From Oscillospiraceae bacterium (GTDB taxonomy: Bacteria; Bacillota; Clostridia; Oscillospirales; Ruminococcaceae): DNA of 8,532 nt. The notes below the pieces were generated by a model that saw only the letters and a program-made list of their open reading frames with translations, was not told the origin of the DNA and searched no databases. The stretch lies in assembly GCA_031285645.1 (NCBI GenBank), contig JAITVU010000385.1, positions 1-8,532 on the forward strand, read 5' to 3'. The translations under genes were made by a program, and so were the position numbers. This document shows positions 1 to 6,646 of the stretch, in pieces; the stretch's first letter is position 1; each line of letters begins with the position of its first letter.

Positions 1-108
1 CAGGTTTTTGAGATTTTCAAGCTCCGCTTTCATTTTTTGCGCGTTGGCACTATTTTCCTCGGCCGTAAAGCCGTCTTTGTAATTCCAGATAACGATGTGT
101 CGGATCAT
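1..108 (-). CDS. Dabb-family (stress-responsive A/B barrel) protein, N-terminal part
   Basis: This is the first 36 codons of a minus-strand gene that continues beyond the left edge. The protein begins MIRHIVIWNYKDGFTAEE, followed by a basic and acidic helix. The opening MIRHIVxWxxK strand followed by a helix is typical of the small (about 100-residue) Dabb domain, a dimeric alpha/beta barrel of uncertain function often annotated as stress-responsive. The ATG at 108-106 follows a clear GAGGTG ribosome binding site at 120-115. It lies in the same direction as the arg genes, but more than 450 bp of non-coding sequence separates it from argB, so joint transcription is unlikely. The family call rests on the N-terminus alone. 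Confidence 0.75.
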   Translation of the reverse strand, partial: MIRHIVIWNYKDGFTAEENSANAQKMKAELENLKNL

Positions 109-187
109 TTTAGTCACCTCTGATTAAATTATTATTTACCGGCTCTAACCGGCCTTTTTCAGAGCGCCGCCCCGCGCGCGTCGTAAA

Positions 188-232
188 GCGCCCGCATTTT
201 GATTAATGTCTTTTTCCATGTTCTGCGGGCGC
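188..232. repeat. Long-loop inverted repeat, 9-bp perfect arms
   Basis: GCGCCCGCA at 188-196 is the exact reverse complement of TGCGGGCGC at 224-232. The 27-nt loop is comparatively AT-rich. It lies beside the hairpin row at 342-454 and may belong to the same element. No T-run follows. Confidence 0.5.
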
Positions 233-341
233 GAGTAGAAAGTTGGCGCGCCGCAGCGCGTCGTTTCATTGCCAGCAGCGACCTTATACGCGCACGGTAT
301 AGCCCTTCAAGCGGTATACGTACTCAAACTCTTTCAGTTTT

Positions 342-454
342 CCGGATATCCATATCCGGGTGGGTCCGGGAGGCGGCCCCTCCCGGCGTCCTTTGCATAC
401 TTTCCGACGCGGGAAAGTATGTGCCCGTCGCGGCATCAGCGACAAGCCTCGCTG
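342..454. repeat. Row of four perfect hairpins
   Basis: Four inverted repeats follow one another within about 113 bp. They are CCGGATAT/ATATCCGG (342-349 and 352-359), CCGGGAGG/CCTCCCGG (366-373 and 379-386), CATACTTTCC/GGAAAGTATG (396-405 and 412-421) and CAGCGA/TCGCTG (437-442 and 449-454). The loops are 2, 5, 6 and 6 nt. In RNA the first would open to a 7-bp stem with a four-base loop. Arms of 8 to 10 bp packed this closely are not expected by chance. None is a terminator because no U-tract follows. A dispersed palindromic repeat or a structured RNA are the main options, and the strand of any RNA is not known. Confidence 0.65.
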
Positions 455-573
455 TTCAGCAGCACCCTACCTTGTTACGGCGGCAGCGACATGCCTTGTC
501 TTGCCTAAGAACACGTCGCCCGATTACTCTGGCTTTTGAGTCCGTGTTTAAAACGGCATCGCAATAACCGCTC

Positions 574-1452
574 TCAGTCCTCGGGCTGGTTGATGTGGAA
601 CATCGTCCCGATTCCCTCGTCCGTCATCATCTCAATGAGGATCGAGTGGGGGATGCGCCCGTCGATAATAATGGATTTTGAAACGCCGCGCCGGATTGAT
701 TCCACGCAGCTCTCAATCTTGGGGATCATGCCGCCGGAAATGATGCCCTGGCGGATGAGGGCGGGCACATCGCTGATGTTGACGGAGGGGATCAGCGTGT
801 TTTCGTCATCCTTGTCGCGCAGCAGCCCGCGGATGTCGGTCATTAAAATCAGGTTTTCGGCGCGCAGTTCGCTTGCGATGCGCGCGGCGGCGGTATCGGC
901 GTTGATGTTGTAGACACGGCCCATATCGTCGTATCCCACTGTGGCGATAACAGGGATATAGCCCATGTCGAGCTGGTCCACAATCGGCCTTGTGTTGATG
1001 TGTTTGATTTCGCCCACGAAGCCGAGGTCATCCGGGCCTGAAAGCTTTTCGGCCTTGATCATCTGCCCGTCCAGCCCGCAAATGCCGATGGCCTTGCCGC
1101 CGCTGCGGCAGAGCATGGCCACAAGGTCCTTGTTTGTTTTGCCGGCGAGCACCATCTGCACGACCTTGACGGCCTCCTCGTCGGTGTAGCGCAGGCCGTT
1201 TATAAAGCGGGACTCAAGACCCATCGCGTTCATGGTTTCAGTGATTTCGGGGCCGCCGCCGTGCACAAGCACAACTTTGATGCCGATTAACGAGAGCAGG
1301 ACGATATCGTCCATCACGGCCTGCTTGAGACCCGCGTCAATCATGGCGTTGCCGCCGTATTTAACCACGACGACCTTGCCGAAGTATTTCTGTATGTAGG
1401 GCAGCGCCTGAACCAGCACACCCGCCTTGACAGCGTTAGAAAGCTCCATCAT
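574..1452 (-). CDS. argB: Acetylglutamate kinase (N-acetyl-L-glutamate 5-phosphotransferase)
   Basis: Cytoplasmic enzyme that phosphorylates N-acetylglutamate with ATP, the second step of the acetylated arginine pathway. The 292-residue protein has the amino acid kinase fold landmarks: KYGGNAM (31-37), VLVHGGGPE (61-69), a GLDGQ segment (126-130) and GGMIPK (240-245), whose lysine is the conserved phosphate-binding residue. About 30 residues precede KYGG, forming the predicted N-terminal helix that links dimers into hexamers in arginine-sensitive kinases. The C-terminal HSILIEMMTDEGIGTM fits the arginine-site region of that class. Feedback inhibition by arginine is therefore likely but inferred. 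The start ATG overlaps the argJ stop in an ATGA, and a GGAG lies 10 nt upstream. A second ATG follows directly and could also be used. Confidence 0.97.
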   Translation of the reverse strand: MMELSNAVKAGVLVQALPYIQKYFGKVVVVKYGGNAMIDAGLKQAVMDDIVLLSLIGIKVVLVHGGGPEITETMNAMGLESRFINGLRYTDEEAVKVVQMVLAGKTNKDLVAMLCRSGGKAIGICGLDGQMIKAEKLSGPDDLGFVGEIKHINTRPIVDQLDMGYIPVIATVGYDDMGRVYNINADTAAARIASELRAENLILMTDIRGLLRDKDDENTLIPSVNISDVPALIRQGIISGGMIPKIESCVESIRRGVSKSIIIDGRIPHSILIEMMTDEGIGTMFHINQPED

Positions 1453-2672
1453 GATCTGTAATCTCCATTTATCTTCACGTAATCATAGGTTAAGTCACAG
1501 CCCCAGGCCACGGCCTCGCCCGGCCCCTGGTGCAGGTCGACATGGACTTCGATCTCGTCGTGCAATAAAATCTCCTTGGCTCTCGATTCACTGAACGCCA
1601 CGCCGCAGCCGTCGCGGCAAACGAGGATCTCGCCGGCCTTGGACGCGAAGGACACTTCGGCCTTCGCGGGATCGAAATCCGTCTCGGCATAGCCGAGCGC
1701 GCAGAGCACGCGCCCCCAATTGGCGTCCGCGCCGAACATAGCGGTTTTGAAGAGGCTGGAGGTGATCACTGATTTGGCCAGGATGCGCGCGCTCTCCTCC
1801 GTCTTCGCGCCCTTGACGCTGCATTCAAGCAGCTTCGTCGCGCCCTCGCCGTCCTTGGCCATCATGCGCGCGAGGTAAATACACACATACATGAGCGCGA
1901 TGACAAAAGTGTCGAAGTCGTCCTCCTGCGCCTCAATTTTAGCGTTGCCCGCAAGGCCGTTCGCAAGGACGACGGCCATATCGTTTGTGGAGGTGTCGCC
2001 GTCCACGCTCACCATGTTGAACGTGTCCTCAACCACCATCTTGAGCGCCTTGGACAGCATGGGCGCCGTGATGTCCGCATCGGTCGTGATAAAGGAGAGC
2101 ATGGTACCCATATTGGGATGAATCATGCCGGAGCCCTTGGCAATAGCGCCGATTTTACATTCTTTGCCCCCGAGGGTAAACGAGACGGCGATCTCCTTTT
2201 TCATCAGATCCGTGGTCATGATGGCGTCCGCCGCCTCGCCGCTGCCGTTTTCGCTGAGATAGCCCACAAGGCTTTTCATGCAGGCGTCGACAGGGTGGAT
2301 GTTGAGCGGCTGGCCGATCACGCCCGTAGAGGCGACGACAATTTCCGATTCGGGGATGCCGAGAAAGGCTGAGGCGATCTGGCACATCTTACTCGCCACG
2401 TCGTAGCCGTCGGCGTTGCAGGCGTTGGCGTTGCCCGAATTGCAAAGGATCGCCTGAGCCGTGCCGTTTTCAAGATGCTCGCGCGTCACTTTAAGCGGCG
2501 CGGCCTTCACTTTGTTTTTGGTGTAGACGGCGGCGCTCACGCACGGCACCGTGCTGAATATAAGGCCAATGTCCTTTTTTTCCACTTTCTTTGTGATGCC
2601 GCAGTGCATGCCGGACGCCTTAAAGCCCTGGGGAGCGCACACGCCGCCGGGGATTTGGTTTATTGTATTCAT
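1449..2672 (-). CDS. argJ: Bifunctional ornithine acetyltransferase / N-acetylglutamate synthase
   Basis: Transfers the acetyl group from N-acetylornithine to glutamate, releasing ornithine and renewing acetylglutamate. Some members also use acetyl-CoA. The protein has 407 residues. Visible family marks are the oxyanion-hole STGVIG (115-120), the autocleavage segment KGSGMIHPNMGTML (179-192), DGEGATK (274-280) and the C-terminal YVKINGDYRS. Thr190 should become the N-terminal nucleophile of the beta chain after self-cleavage. The residue before it is Gly rather than the usual Ala. The start is the ATG at 2672, 7 to 8 nt after an AAAGGTG ribosome binding site and opening with MNTINQIPGGVCAP as expected. 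A 13-codon upstream extension has no such support. It follows argC by 123 bp and overlaps argB by 4 bp. Confidence 0.96.
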   Translation of the reverse strand: MNTINQIPGGVCAPQGFKASGMHCGITKKVEKKDIGLIFSTVPCVSAAVYTKNKVKAAPLKVTREHLENGTAQAILCNSGNANACNADGYDVASKMCQIASAFLGIPESEIVVASTGVIGQPLNIHPVDACMKSLVGYLSENGSGEAADAIMTTDLMKKEIAVSFTLGGKECKIGAIAKGSGMIHPNMGTMLSFITTDADITAPMLSKALKMVVEDTFNMVSVDGDTSTNDMAVVLANGLAGNAKIEAQEDDFDTFVIALMYVCIYLARMMAKDGEGATKLLECSVKGAKTEESARILAKSVITSSLFKTAMFGADANWGRVLCALGYAETDFDPAKAEVSFASKAGEILVCRDGCGVAFSESRAKEILLHDEIEVHVDLHQGPGEAVAWGCDLTYDYVKINGDYRS

Positions 2673-2795
2673 GTAAACACACCTTTCTGTCGAAATCTGG
2701 AGACGCCGCACTATTATTGTGAAGGGGCCGCAGGCGCGGGTCGCGTTTGCTGTGAACTCTGATATATCGAGCGGTTAACGCTTGATCCCGCGCCG

Positions 2796-3752
2796 CTACA
2801 GTGTCGGCTCAAGGCTCAGCCCCGTCATCTCGTCAAGCCCGCACATGATGTTCATGTTCTGGATGGCGGCGCCCGACGCGCCTTTGCCGAGATTGTCGAG
2901 CCTTGAAATCAGCACGGCCTGTTCGTCGTGTCCGCAGACATAAATTTCAAGCACATCAGAGCCCGTCAGCCCCTCGGCGTCGATCATACCGGCGGTGTAA
3001 CCGCCTTCCGCGCCAAACGGCATCACCCGAACGGCTCTTTGCCCCGCGTAAAAACCGCTGAAAAACGCGTGCAGTTCCTTCGCCCCCATGGGCGTTTTAA
3101 GCAAACGGGTGTGCAGGGGGACGGTGACGAGCATACCGGCGTAATAATCGGCGATGAGGGGATTGAATACAGGTTTGAAATCAAGACCCGAGCGCTTTTG
3201 CATCTCAGGCAGATGCTTGTGCGCCTGTGTGAGCGCGTACTGGCGCGGGGAGGCGTAGACGCGCTCGCGGTTTGGATCGCGGTACTGCTCGATCATGGGC
3301 TTGCCCGCACCGCTGTAGCCTGAAACGGCGTGGCAGGTAAAAGGGAAATCCGCTGCCGCCACACCGGCGCTGACAAGCGGGCAGGCGAGCGCGATAAAGC
3401 CTGTGGCGTAACAGCCCGGGTTGCTCACGCGCTTAGCCGCCGCGATGGCCGCCCTGTGCTCTGCCGAAAGTTCGGGCAGGCCGTAAACCCAGGTGTCGCT
3501 CGTGCGGTGAGCCGTGGAGGCGTCGATCACCCTGGTATCGGGATTGGTGATGAGTGCCGCGGCCTCGGTGGCGGCGGCGTCGGGCAGGCAGAGAAAGACG
3601 ACGTCCGCCGCGTTGGCGATGCGCGCCCGCTCGGCGGCGTCCTTGCGCAGATCGGGGTCGATGGTGAGAAGCTCGATATCGGCCCTGTCCCTCAGCCGGT
3701 CATAAAGCCGCAGGCCGGTTGTGCCCGCAGCGCCGTCAATAAAAACTTTCAT
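2796..3752 (-). CDS. argC: N-acetyl-gamma-glutamyl-phosphate reductase, type 2 (short form)
   Basis: NADPH-dependent reduction of N-acetylglutamyl 5-phosphate to N-acetylglutamate semialdehyde, the step after ArgB. The 318-residue protein opens with a Rossmann nucleotide-binding motif, GAAGTTG (7-13). It carries the catalytic cysteine in SNPGCYATG (110-118, Cys114) and a conserved histidine region, QAHKHLPEM (176-184). Near the end is LDNLGKGASGAAIQNMN. GAAGTTG in place of GASGYTG, and a length near 310 rather than 345, point to the type 2 subfamily. The ATG follows GAGGTG with only 4 nt between, a rather tight spacing. It is first in the argC-argJ-argB order, so this unit probably starts here. 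No argD follows within the window. Confidence 0.96.
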   Translation of the reverse strand: MKVFIDGAAGTTGLRLYDRLRDRADIELLTIDPDLRKDAAERARIANAADVVFLCLPDAAATEAAALITNPDTRVIDASTAHRTSDTWVYGLPELSAEHRAAIAAAKRVSNPGCYATGFIALACPLVSAGVAAADFPFTCHAVSGYSGAGKPMIEQYRDPNRERVYASPRQYALTQAHKHLPEMQKRSGLDFKPVFNPLIADYYAGMLVTVPLHTRLLKTPMGAKELHAFFSGFYAGQRAVRVMPFGAEGGYTAGMIDAEGLTGSDVLEIYVCGHDEQAVLISRLDNLGKGASGAAIQNMNIMCGLDEMTGLSLEPTL

Positions 3753-3907
3753 ATGTCACCTCATAAATGGGGAATGGAAGAAAACGAAAAGCTGTCTTTG
3801 TTGCTCAAAAGCAAATCTCACTTTATGCTGAATAGCGTCAGTGCCTTTTTTCAACACCAAAGTTTGCAACCACTCATAAAGTAAAAGCTTAATGGATATG
3901 AAGAGCC

Positions 3908-3913
3908 ATTATA
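3908..3913 (-). promoter_or_regulatory. Possible -10 box of an argCJB promoter
   Basis: Read on the minus strand, 3913-3908 is a perfect TATAAT. No matching -35 hexamer stands 16 to 18 bp upstream and there is no TGn extension. If used, the transcript would start near 3901 and give argC a leader of about 150 nt. This is the only good -10 match in the 206-bp gap upstream of argC. No convincing ARG box accompanies it. Confidence 0.3.
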
Positions 3914-3958
3914 GAGTCATATGGATCTTTAAAAGCCGGACCGGTTTCAAGACTGTAG

Positions 3959-4570
3959 CTATAAACTCAGCCATAAAGCGGGACGAACGCCGCCGCTGTT
4001 ATCACCTGTCGTCGGGTGGCGCGTTTTGCTTGAATACCGGAAAGTACCGTTTCCCTGAATACCTATGTTGCCGTCGCCGTGGATATAGACGGCTCTCCTG
4101 TTGTCCCGGCCGGGTGAGCGGAGCCACCACCACCATCCATACCCGTCGTATGTCGATTGCCGCCTGCCGTTGTTTTCATCTTTTTTTTGAAACCAGTACC
4201 GCTGTTTGGCGCTGCGGTTTACAAGGTTTCCGCTGCTGTCGCCGAAGTATTGGCACACGGCTTCTTTAATGCTTAAAAGAAAGATGTTGTCCTGCGTATC
4301 CACGCCACCCTTTGACCTATACCAGGGATTGTCGGGGTTTTTATTTAAAACCGGAATGATTTTGGATCGGTTCGACGCGCTGAACGCGTCAAAAAACGGG
4401 CCGTTCAGGTACGCCCTCAGGTCACACCCGGCCCAGGTCACATCACCGGAGCGATTGTGGTAAGGGCGCTGTCCCGCGATATGGTCGCATAAAATCAAAA
4501 CCTTACCGCGCTGCACGGCGAGCACGCGCCAGTCATATTTGTCAAATACAATTTTATCTCCTGGCTGCAT
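3959..4570 (-). CDS. DUF6273-type protein of unknown function
   Basis: A 203-residue soluble protein with no signal peptide or membrane segment. Its opening (PGDKIVFDKYDWRVLAVQRGKVLILCDHI), VTWAGCDLRAYLNGPF (45-60), the DNIFLLSIKEA segment (94-104) and the ending WWLRSPG...GVRPALWL (148-154 and 194-201) match the DUF6273 pattern as I know it. A run of four tryptophans (146-149) precedes LRSPG. The C-terminal layout recalls C-type-lectin-like folds, but that is inference. The enzymatic role is unknown and nothing links it to arginine chemistry except position. The ATG at 4570 is chosen because GGGAGGT stands 4 nt upstream. An in-frame ATG at 4609 has no ribosome binding site and falls at the predicted promoter. 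It sits between the argH and argC units in the same direction. Confidence 0.85.
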   Translation of the reverse strand: MQPGDKIVFDKYDWRVLAVQRGKVLILCDHIAGQRPYHNRSGDVTWAGCDLRAYLNGPFFDAFSASNRSKIIPVLNKNPDNPWYRSKGGVDTQDNIFLLSIKEAVCQYFGDSSGNLVNRSAKQRYWFQKKDENNGRRQSTYDGYGWWWWLRSPGRDNRRAVYIHGDGNIGIQGNGTFRYSSKTRHPTTGDNSGGVRPALWLSL

Positions 4571-4610
4571 ATTGACCTCCCGCACATGATACAGGCGCCT
4601 TGTCCCCATG

Positions 4611-4619
4611 ATTATATCA
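4611..4619 (-). promoter_or_regulatory. Extended -10 promoter for the DUF6273-type gene
   Basis: On the minus strand 4619-4611 reads TGATATAAT, a perfect TGn-TATAAT extended -10 element. No good -35 hexamer is visible, which this promoter class tolerates. The predicted start near 4604 gives a leader of about 34 nt up to the ATG at 4570. It begins 20 bp past the argH stop, so the gene can be expressed apart from argGH, although read-through is possible because no terminator lies between. Confidence 0.55.
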
Positions 4620-4638
4620 AACCGACAGCGACACCGGC

Positions 4639-6033
4639 CTAACGGTTCTTGTGATCACCAGCCGCCAGCGCTTCCCGCGCCAGCGTCACCTGCGCGCGCA
4701 CGGAATCCGGGCCCGGCCCGCCGTAGGAGATGCGGGTGCTTAAGCAGGTTTCAAGGCTGATGGCCGTATAAATATCCGCATCGAACAGGCCGCTTTTGGC
4801 TTTATACGCATCCAGCGGCAAGGATTCCAGAGTCTGTGCCGAGGCGATACACTGCGCCACAAGCTCGCCCGTGATTTTATACGCGTCGCGGAAGGGCATC
4901 CCCTTTTTTACAAGGTAATCGGCGCAGTCGGTGGCGTTGATAAAGCCTTTGGCAGCGGCAGCGCGCATATTATCTTTCAGCACCGTCATGGTCTCAAGCA
5001 TGGGCGTAAAGGCGGCGAGGCACATTTTCACCGTGTCGAGGCTGTCGAATACAGCCTCCTTGTCCTCCTGCATATCTTTATTGTAGGCGAGCGGGAGGCC
5101 CTTCATCACGGTGAGCAGGGCCACAAGGTTGCCGCTGACGCGCCCTGTCTTGCCGCGCACAAGCTCGGCGATGTCGGGGTTTTTTTTCTGAGGCATGATC
5201 GACGAGCCGGTGGCGAAGGCGTCGTCGAGCTCGATGTATTTGAATTCCCACGAGCACCAGAGGATTATTTCCTCGGAAAAGCGGGAGAGGTGGGTCATGA
5301 GGATCGCCAGCGCCGAAGCGATTTCCAGGCAAAAATCCCGGTCGGACACGCCGTCCAGCGAATTAGGCGCGGGTCCGTCAAAGCCGAGCGCGGCGGATGT
5401 GAAATGCCGGTCGATGGGGTAAGTCGTGCCGGCCAGCGCGCCGCTTCCCAGGGGATTTTGCCGCATCATTCGTCGGCGGGCCTCCACAAGGCGCTCGCGG
5501 TCGCGCAGCAGCATGAAGGCGTAGGCCATGAGATGGTGGCCGAAGACAATGGGCTGCGCCCTCTGAAGGTGCGTGTAGCCGCTCATGATGGTGTCGCAGT
5601 GGGCCTCGGCTTGCGTGCAGATAACGGCGATGAAGCCCTCAATCTGCGCGAGAAGCGCCTCGAGCGCGTCGTTGAGGTAAAGCCTGATATCAACAGCGAC
5701 CTGATCGTTGCGGCTTCTGGCCGTATGCAGGCGCTTGCCCGCGTCGCCGATGCGCGCGGTCAGCTCCTGCTCGATGAACATGTGGATGTCCTCGGCGGCG
5801 GGATCGAACACGAGCGCCCCGCGCTCAATGTCGGCGAGGATGCCGTCAAGCCCGTCAATAATCGCGCCAGCGTCCGCGCCGGTGATGATGCCCTGACGGG
5901 CCAGCATGCGGGCATGCGCCATCGACCCCCTGATATCCTGCGCGTACAGGCGGGAATCGAAGGCGATGGATGAGTTGAAGTCGTTGACGGTGGCGTCTGT
6001 TTCTTTGGAAAAACGTGCGGCCCAGAGTGGCAT
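4639..6033 (-). CDS. argH: Argininosuccinate lyase
   Basis: Splits argininosuccinate into arginine and fumarate, the last step of the pathway, in the cytoplasm as a homotetramer. The 464-residue protein belongs to the fumarase/aspartase superfamily. Visible marks are LWAARFSKETD at the N-terminus, HTARSRNDQVAVD (103-115), GYTHLQRAQP (152-161, containing the conserved His155), LGSGALAGTTYPIDR (195-209) and the signature GSSIMPQKKNP (276-286), whose serine is the catalytic acid/base region. The ATG at 6033 is preferred because AAAGGA lies about 10 nt upstream and the family normally starts there. A GTG at 6072 would add 13 residues, has no ribosome binding site and touches the stop of the preceding gene. 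It follows the acetyltransferase by 38 bp and is last in the argG unit. Confidence 0.97.
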   Translation of the reverse strand: MPLWAARFSKETDATVNDFNSSIAFDSRLYAQDIRGSMAHARMLARQGIITGADAGAIIDGLDGILADIERGALVFDPAAEDIHMFIEQELTARIGDAGKRLHTARSRNDQVAVDIRLYLNDALEALLAQIEGFIAVICTQAEAHCDTIMSGYTHLQRAQPIVFGHHLMAYAFMLLRDRERLVEARRRMMRQNPLGSGALAGTTYPIDRHFTSAALGFDGPAPNSLDGVSDRDFCLEIASALAILMTHLSRFSEEIILWCSWEFKYIELDDAFATGSSIMPQKKNPDIAELVRGKTGRVSGNLVALLTVMKGLPLAYNKDMQEDKEAVFDSLDTVKMCLAAFTPMLETMTVLKDNMRAAAAKGFINATDCADYLVKKGMPFRDAYKITGELVAQCIASAQTLESLPLDAYKAKSGLFDADIYTAISLETCLSTRISYGGPGPDSVRAQVTLAREALAAGDHKNR

Positions 6034-6071
6034 TGCGTTCAGTCCTTTAAAATACTTTATTAATTGAGACA

Positions 6072-6620
6072 CTATGCCGAAGGATTGATAATACCATAGA
6101 GAATCAGGGTTTCATACCTGCCATCTTTCAAAACCTGATCTGTCTGCGTCCCTTCACAGTGCATCCCGGCTTTTTGCATCACACGGCCCGAAGCCGGATT
6201 AGAGGCATAATGACTGGCGTAAACCTTGTGGTACTCTTTATGTGTAAAAGCAAAATCAATGATTGCCCGCAGCGCTTCTGTCGCAATTCCCATGCCCCAA
6301 TAGGGCTCTCCGACCCAATAGCCGGCCTCTCCGTTCCGGTGAGATTGGTTGTTTTGCAGACCCATACAACCGTAGAGTTCACCTGTTATTTGATCTGTTA
6401 CGGCGAATTCATAGGAGCGGTTATTGTCGAAATTCTCCATATGTGTCGGAATCCACGACAGCGCGTTCTCAATATTATAGGGGTATGGGAGACCAAGAGT
6501 GCCCCTGTAAATATTGATATTATTACAAAGTGACGTCACTGTTTCGGCGTCGTCTATACTAAACAGCCTCAAAATCAGACGCTCAGTTGTAATGGTTTTA
6601 TTGTCGGGATTATAAAGCAT
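6072..6620 (-). CDS. GNAT acetyltransferase, RimJ/RimL type
   Basis: A 182-residue acetyl-CoA-dependent N-acetyltransferase. It begins with the family pattern ITTERLILRLFSIDDAE (10-26). Its acetyl-CoA pyrophosphate-binding loop lies in GYWVGEPYWGMGIATEA (100-116). NPASGRVMQKAGMHCEG (141-157) is the conserved last helix and turn. Members of this group acetylate protein N-termini, small amines or antibiotics, and the substrate cannot be read from sequence. It is not an ArgA-type glutamate acetyltransferase, and ArgJ already fills that role here. The ATG has a strong GGAGGA 4 to 5 nt upstream. It sits 26 bp after argG and just before argH, so it is probably co-transcribed. Its codons look AT-richer than those of the neighbouring arg genes, which hints at a later insertion. 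Confidence 0.9.
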   Translation of the reverse strand: MLYNPDNKTITTERLILRLFSIDDAETVTSLCNNINIYRGTLGLPYPYNIENALSWIPTHMENFDNNRSYEFAVTDQITGELYGCMGLQNNQSHRNGEAGYWVGEPYWGMGIATEALRAIIDFAFTHKEYHKVYASHYASNPASGRVMQKAGMHCEGTQTDQVLKDGRYETLILYGIINPSA

Positions 6621-6646
6621 TCGCGTCCTCCATGGCTGTTATATTC

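Larger units (their letters stand above)
109..573. other. Gene-free, hairpin-rich intergenic region
   Basis: I see no convincing gene in this stretch between argB and the Dabb gene. The open frames on both strands lack ribosome binding sites and family motifs, and two overlapping plus-strand frames compete over the same DNA. Instead it contains a GC-rich block with several perfect inverted repeats, listed separately at 188-232 and 342-454. No stem is followed by a run of T on either strand, so none is a standard intrinsic terminator. A weak CCGG-N6-CCGG pair near 140-153 lies just upstream of the Dabb gene and could be a poor terminator. The region may be a 3' structured RNA of the argCJB transcript or a palindromic repeat element. 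Confidence 0.6.

Noticed and set aside
300..450. Minus-strand frame with a peptide-like stretch through the hairpin row
   Set aside because: It has no supported start, ends at a stop after a short run, and its composition is set by the inverted repeats. I cannot support a protein fragment.
468..479. TACCTTGTTACG, equal to the antisense of the 3' end of 16S rRNA
   Set aside because: Only 12 bases match and the flanks show no rRNA sequence, so this is a chance or primer-like match, not an rRNA gene.
199..567. Open frames of 122 and 79 codons on the plus strand downstream of argB
   Set aside because: They overlap each other, have no ribosome binding site or recognisable motif, and run through the perfect hairpins. 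They are better explained as chance frames in GC-rich structured DNA.
2673..2711. Upstream start for argJ
   Set aside because: The extra 13 residues do not resemble the family, and the ATG at 2672 has its own ribosome binding site.
3936..3944. CCGGTCCGG after the DUF6273-type gene as a terminator stem
   Set aside because: The arms are 4 bp around a single base, which cannot form a hairpin loop. The following TTTT is too short to help.
3753..3958. ARG box upstream of argC
   Set aside because: Only isolated half-sites were found (for example TGAAT at 3829-3833 and a degenerate match at 3897-3914). None forms a pair with proper spacing, so I do not annotate an operator.
6034..6072. Upstream GTG start for argH
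   Set aside because: It touches the stop of the acetyltransferase gene and has no ribosome binding site, whereas the ATG at 6033 has AAAGGA and the normal family N-terminus.
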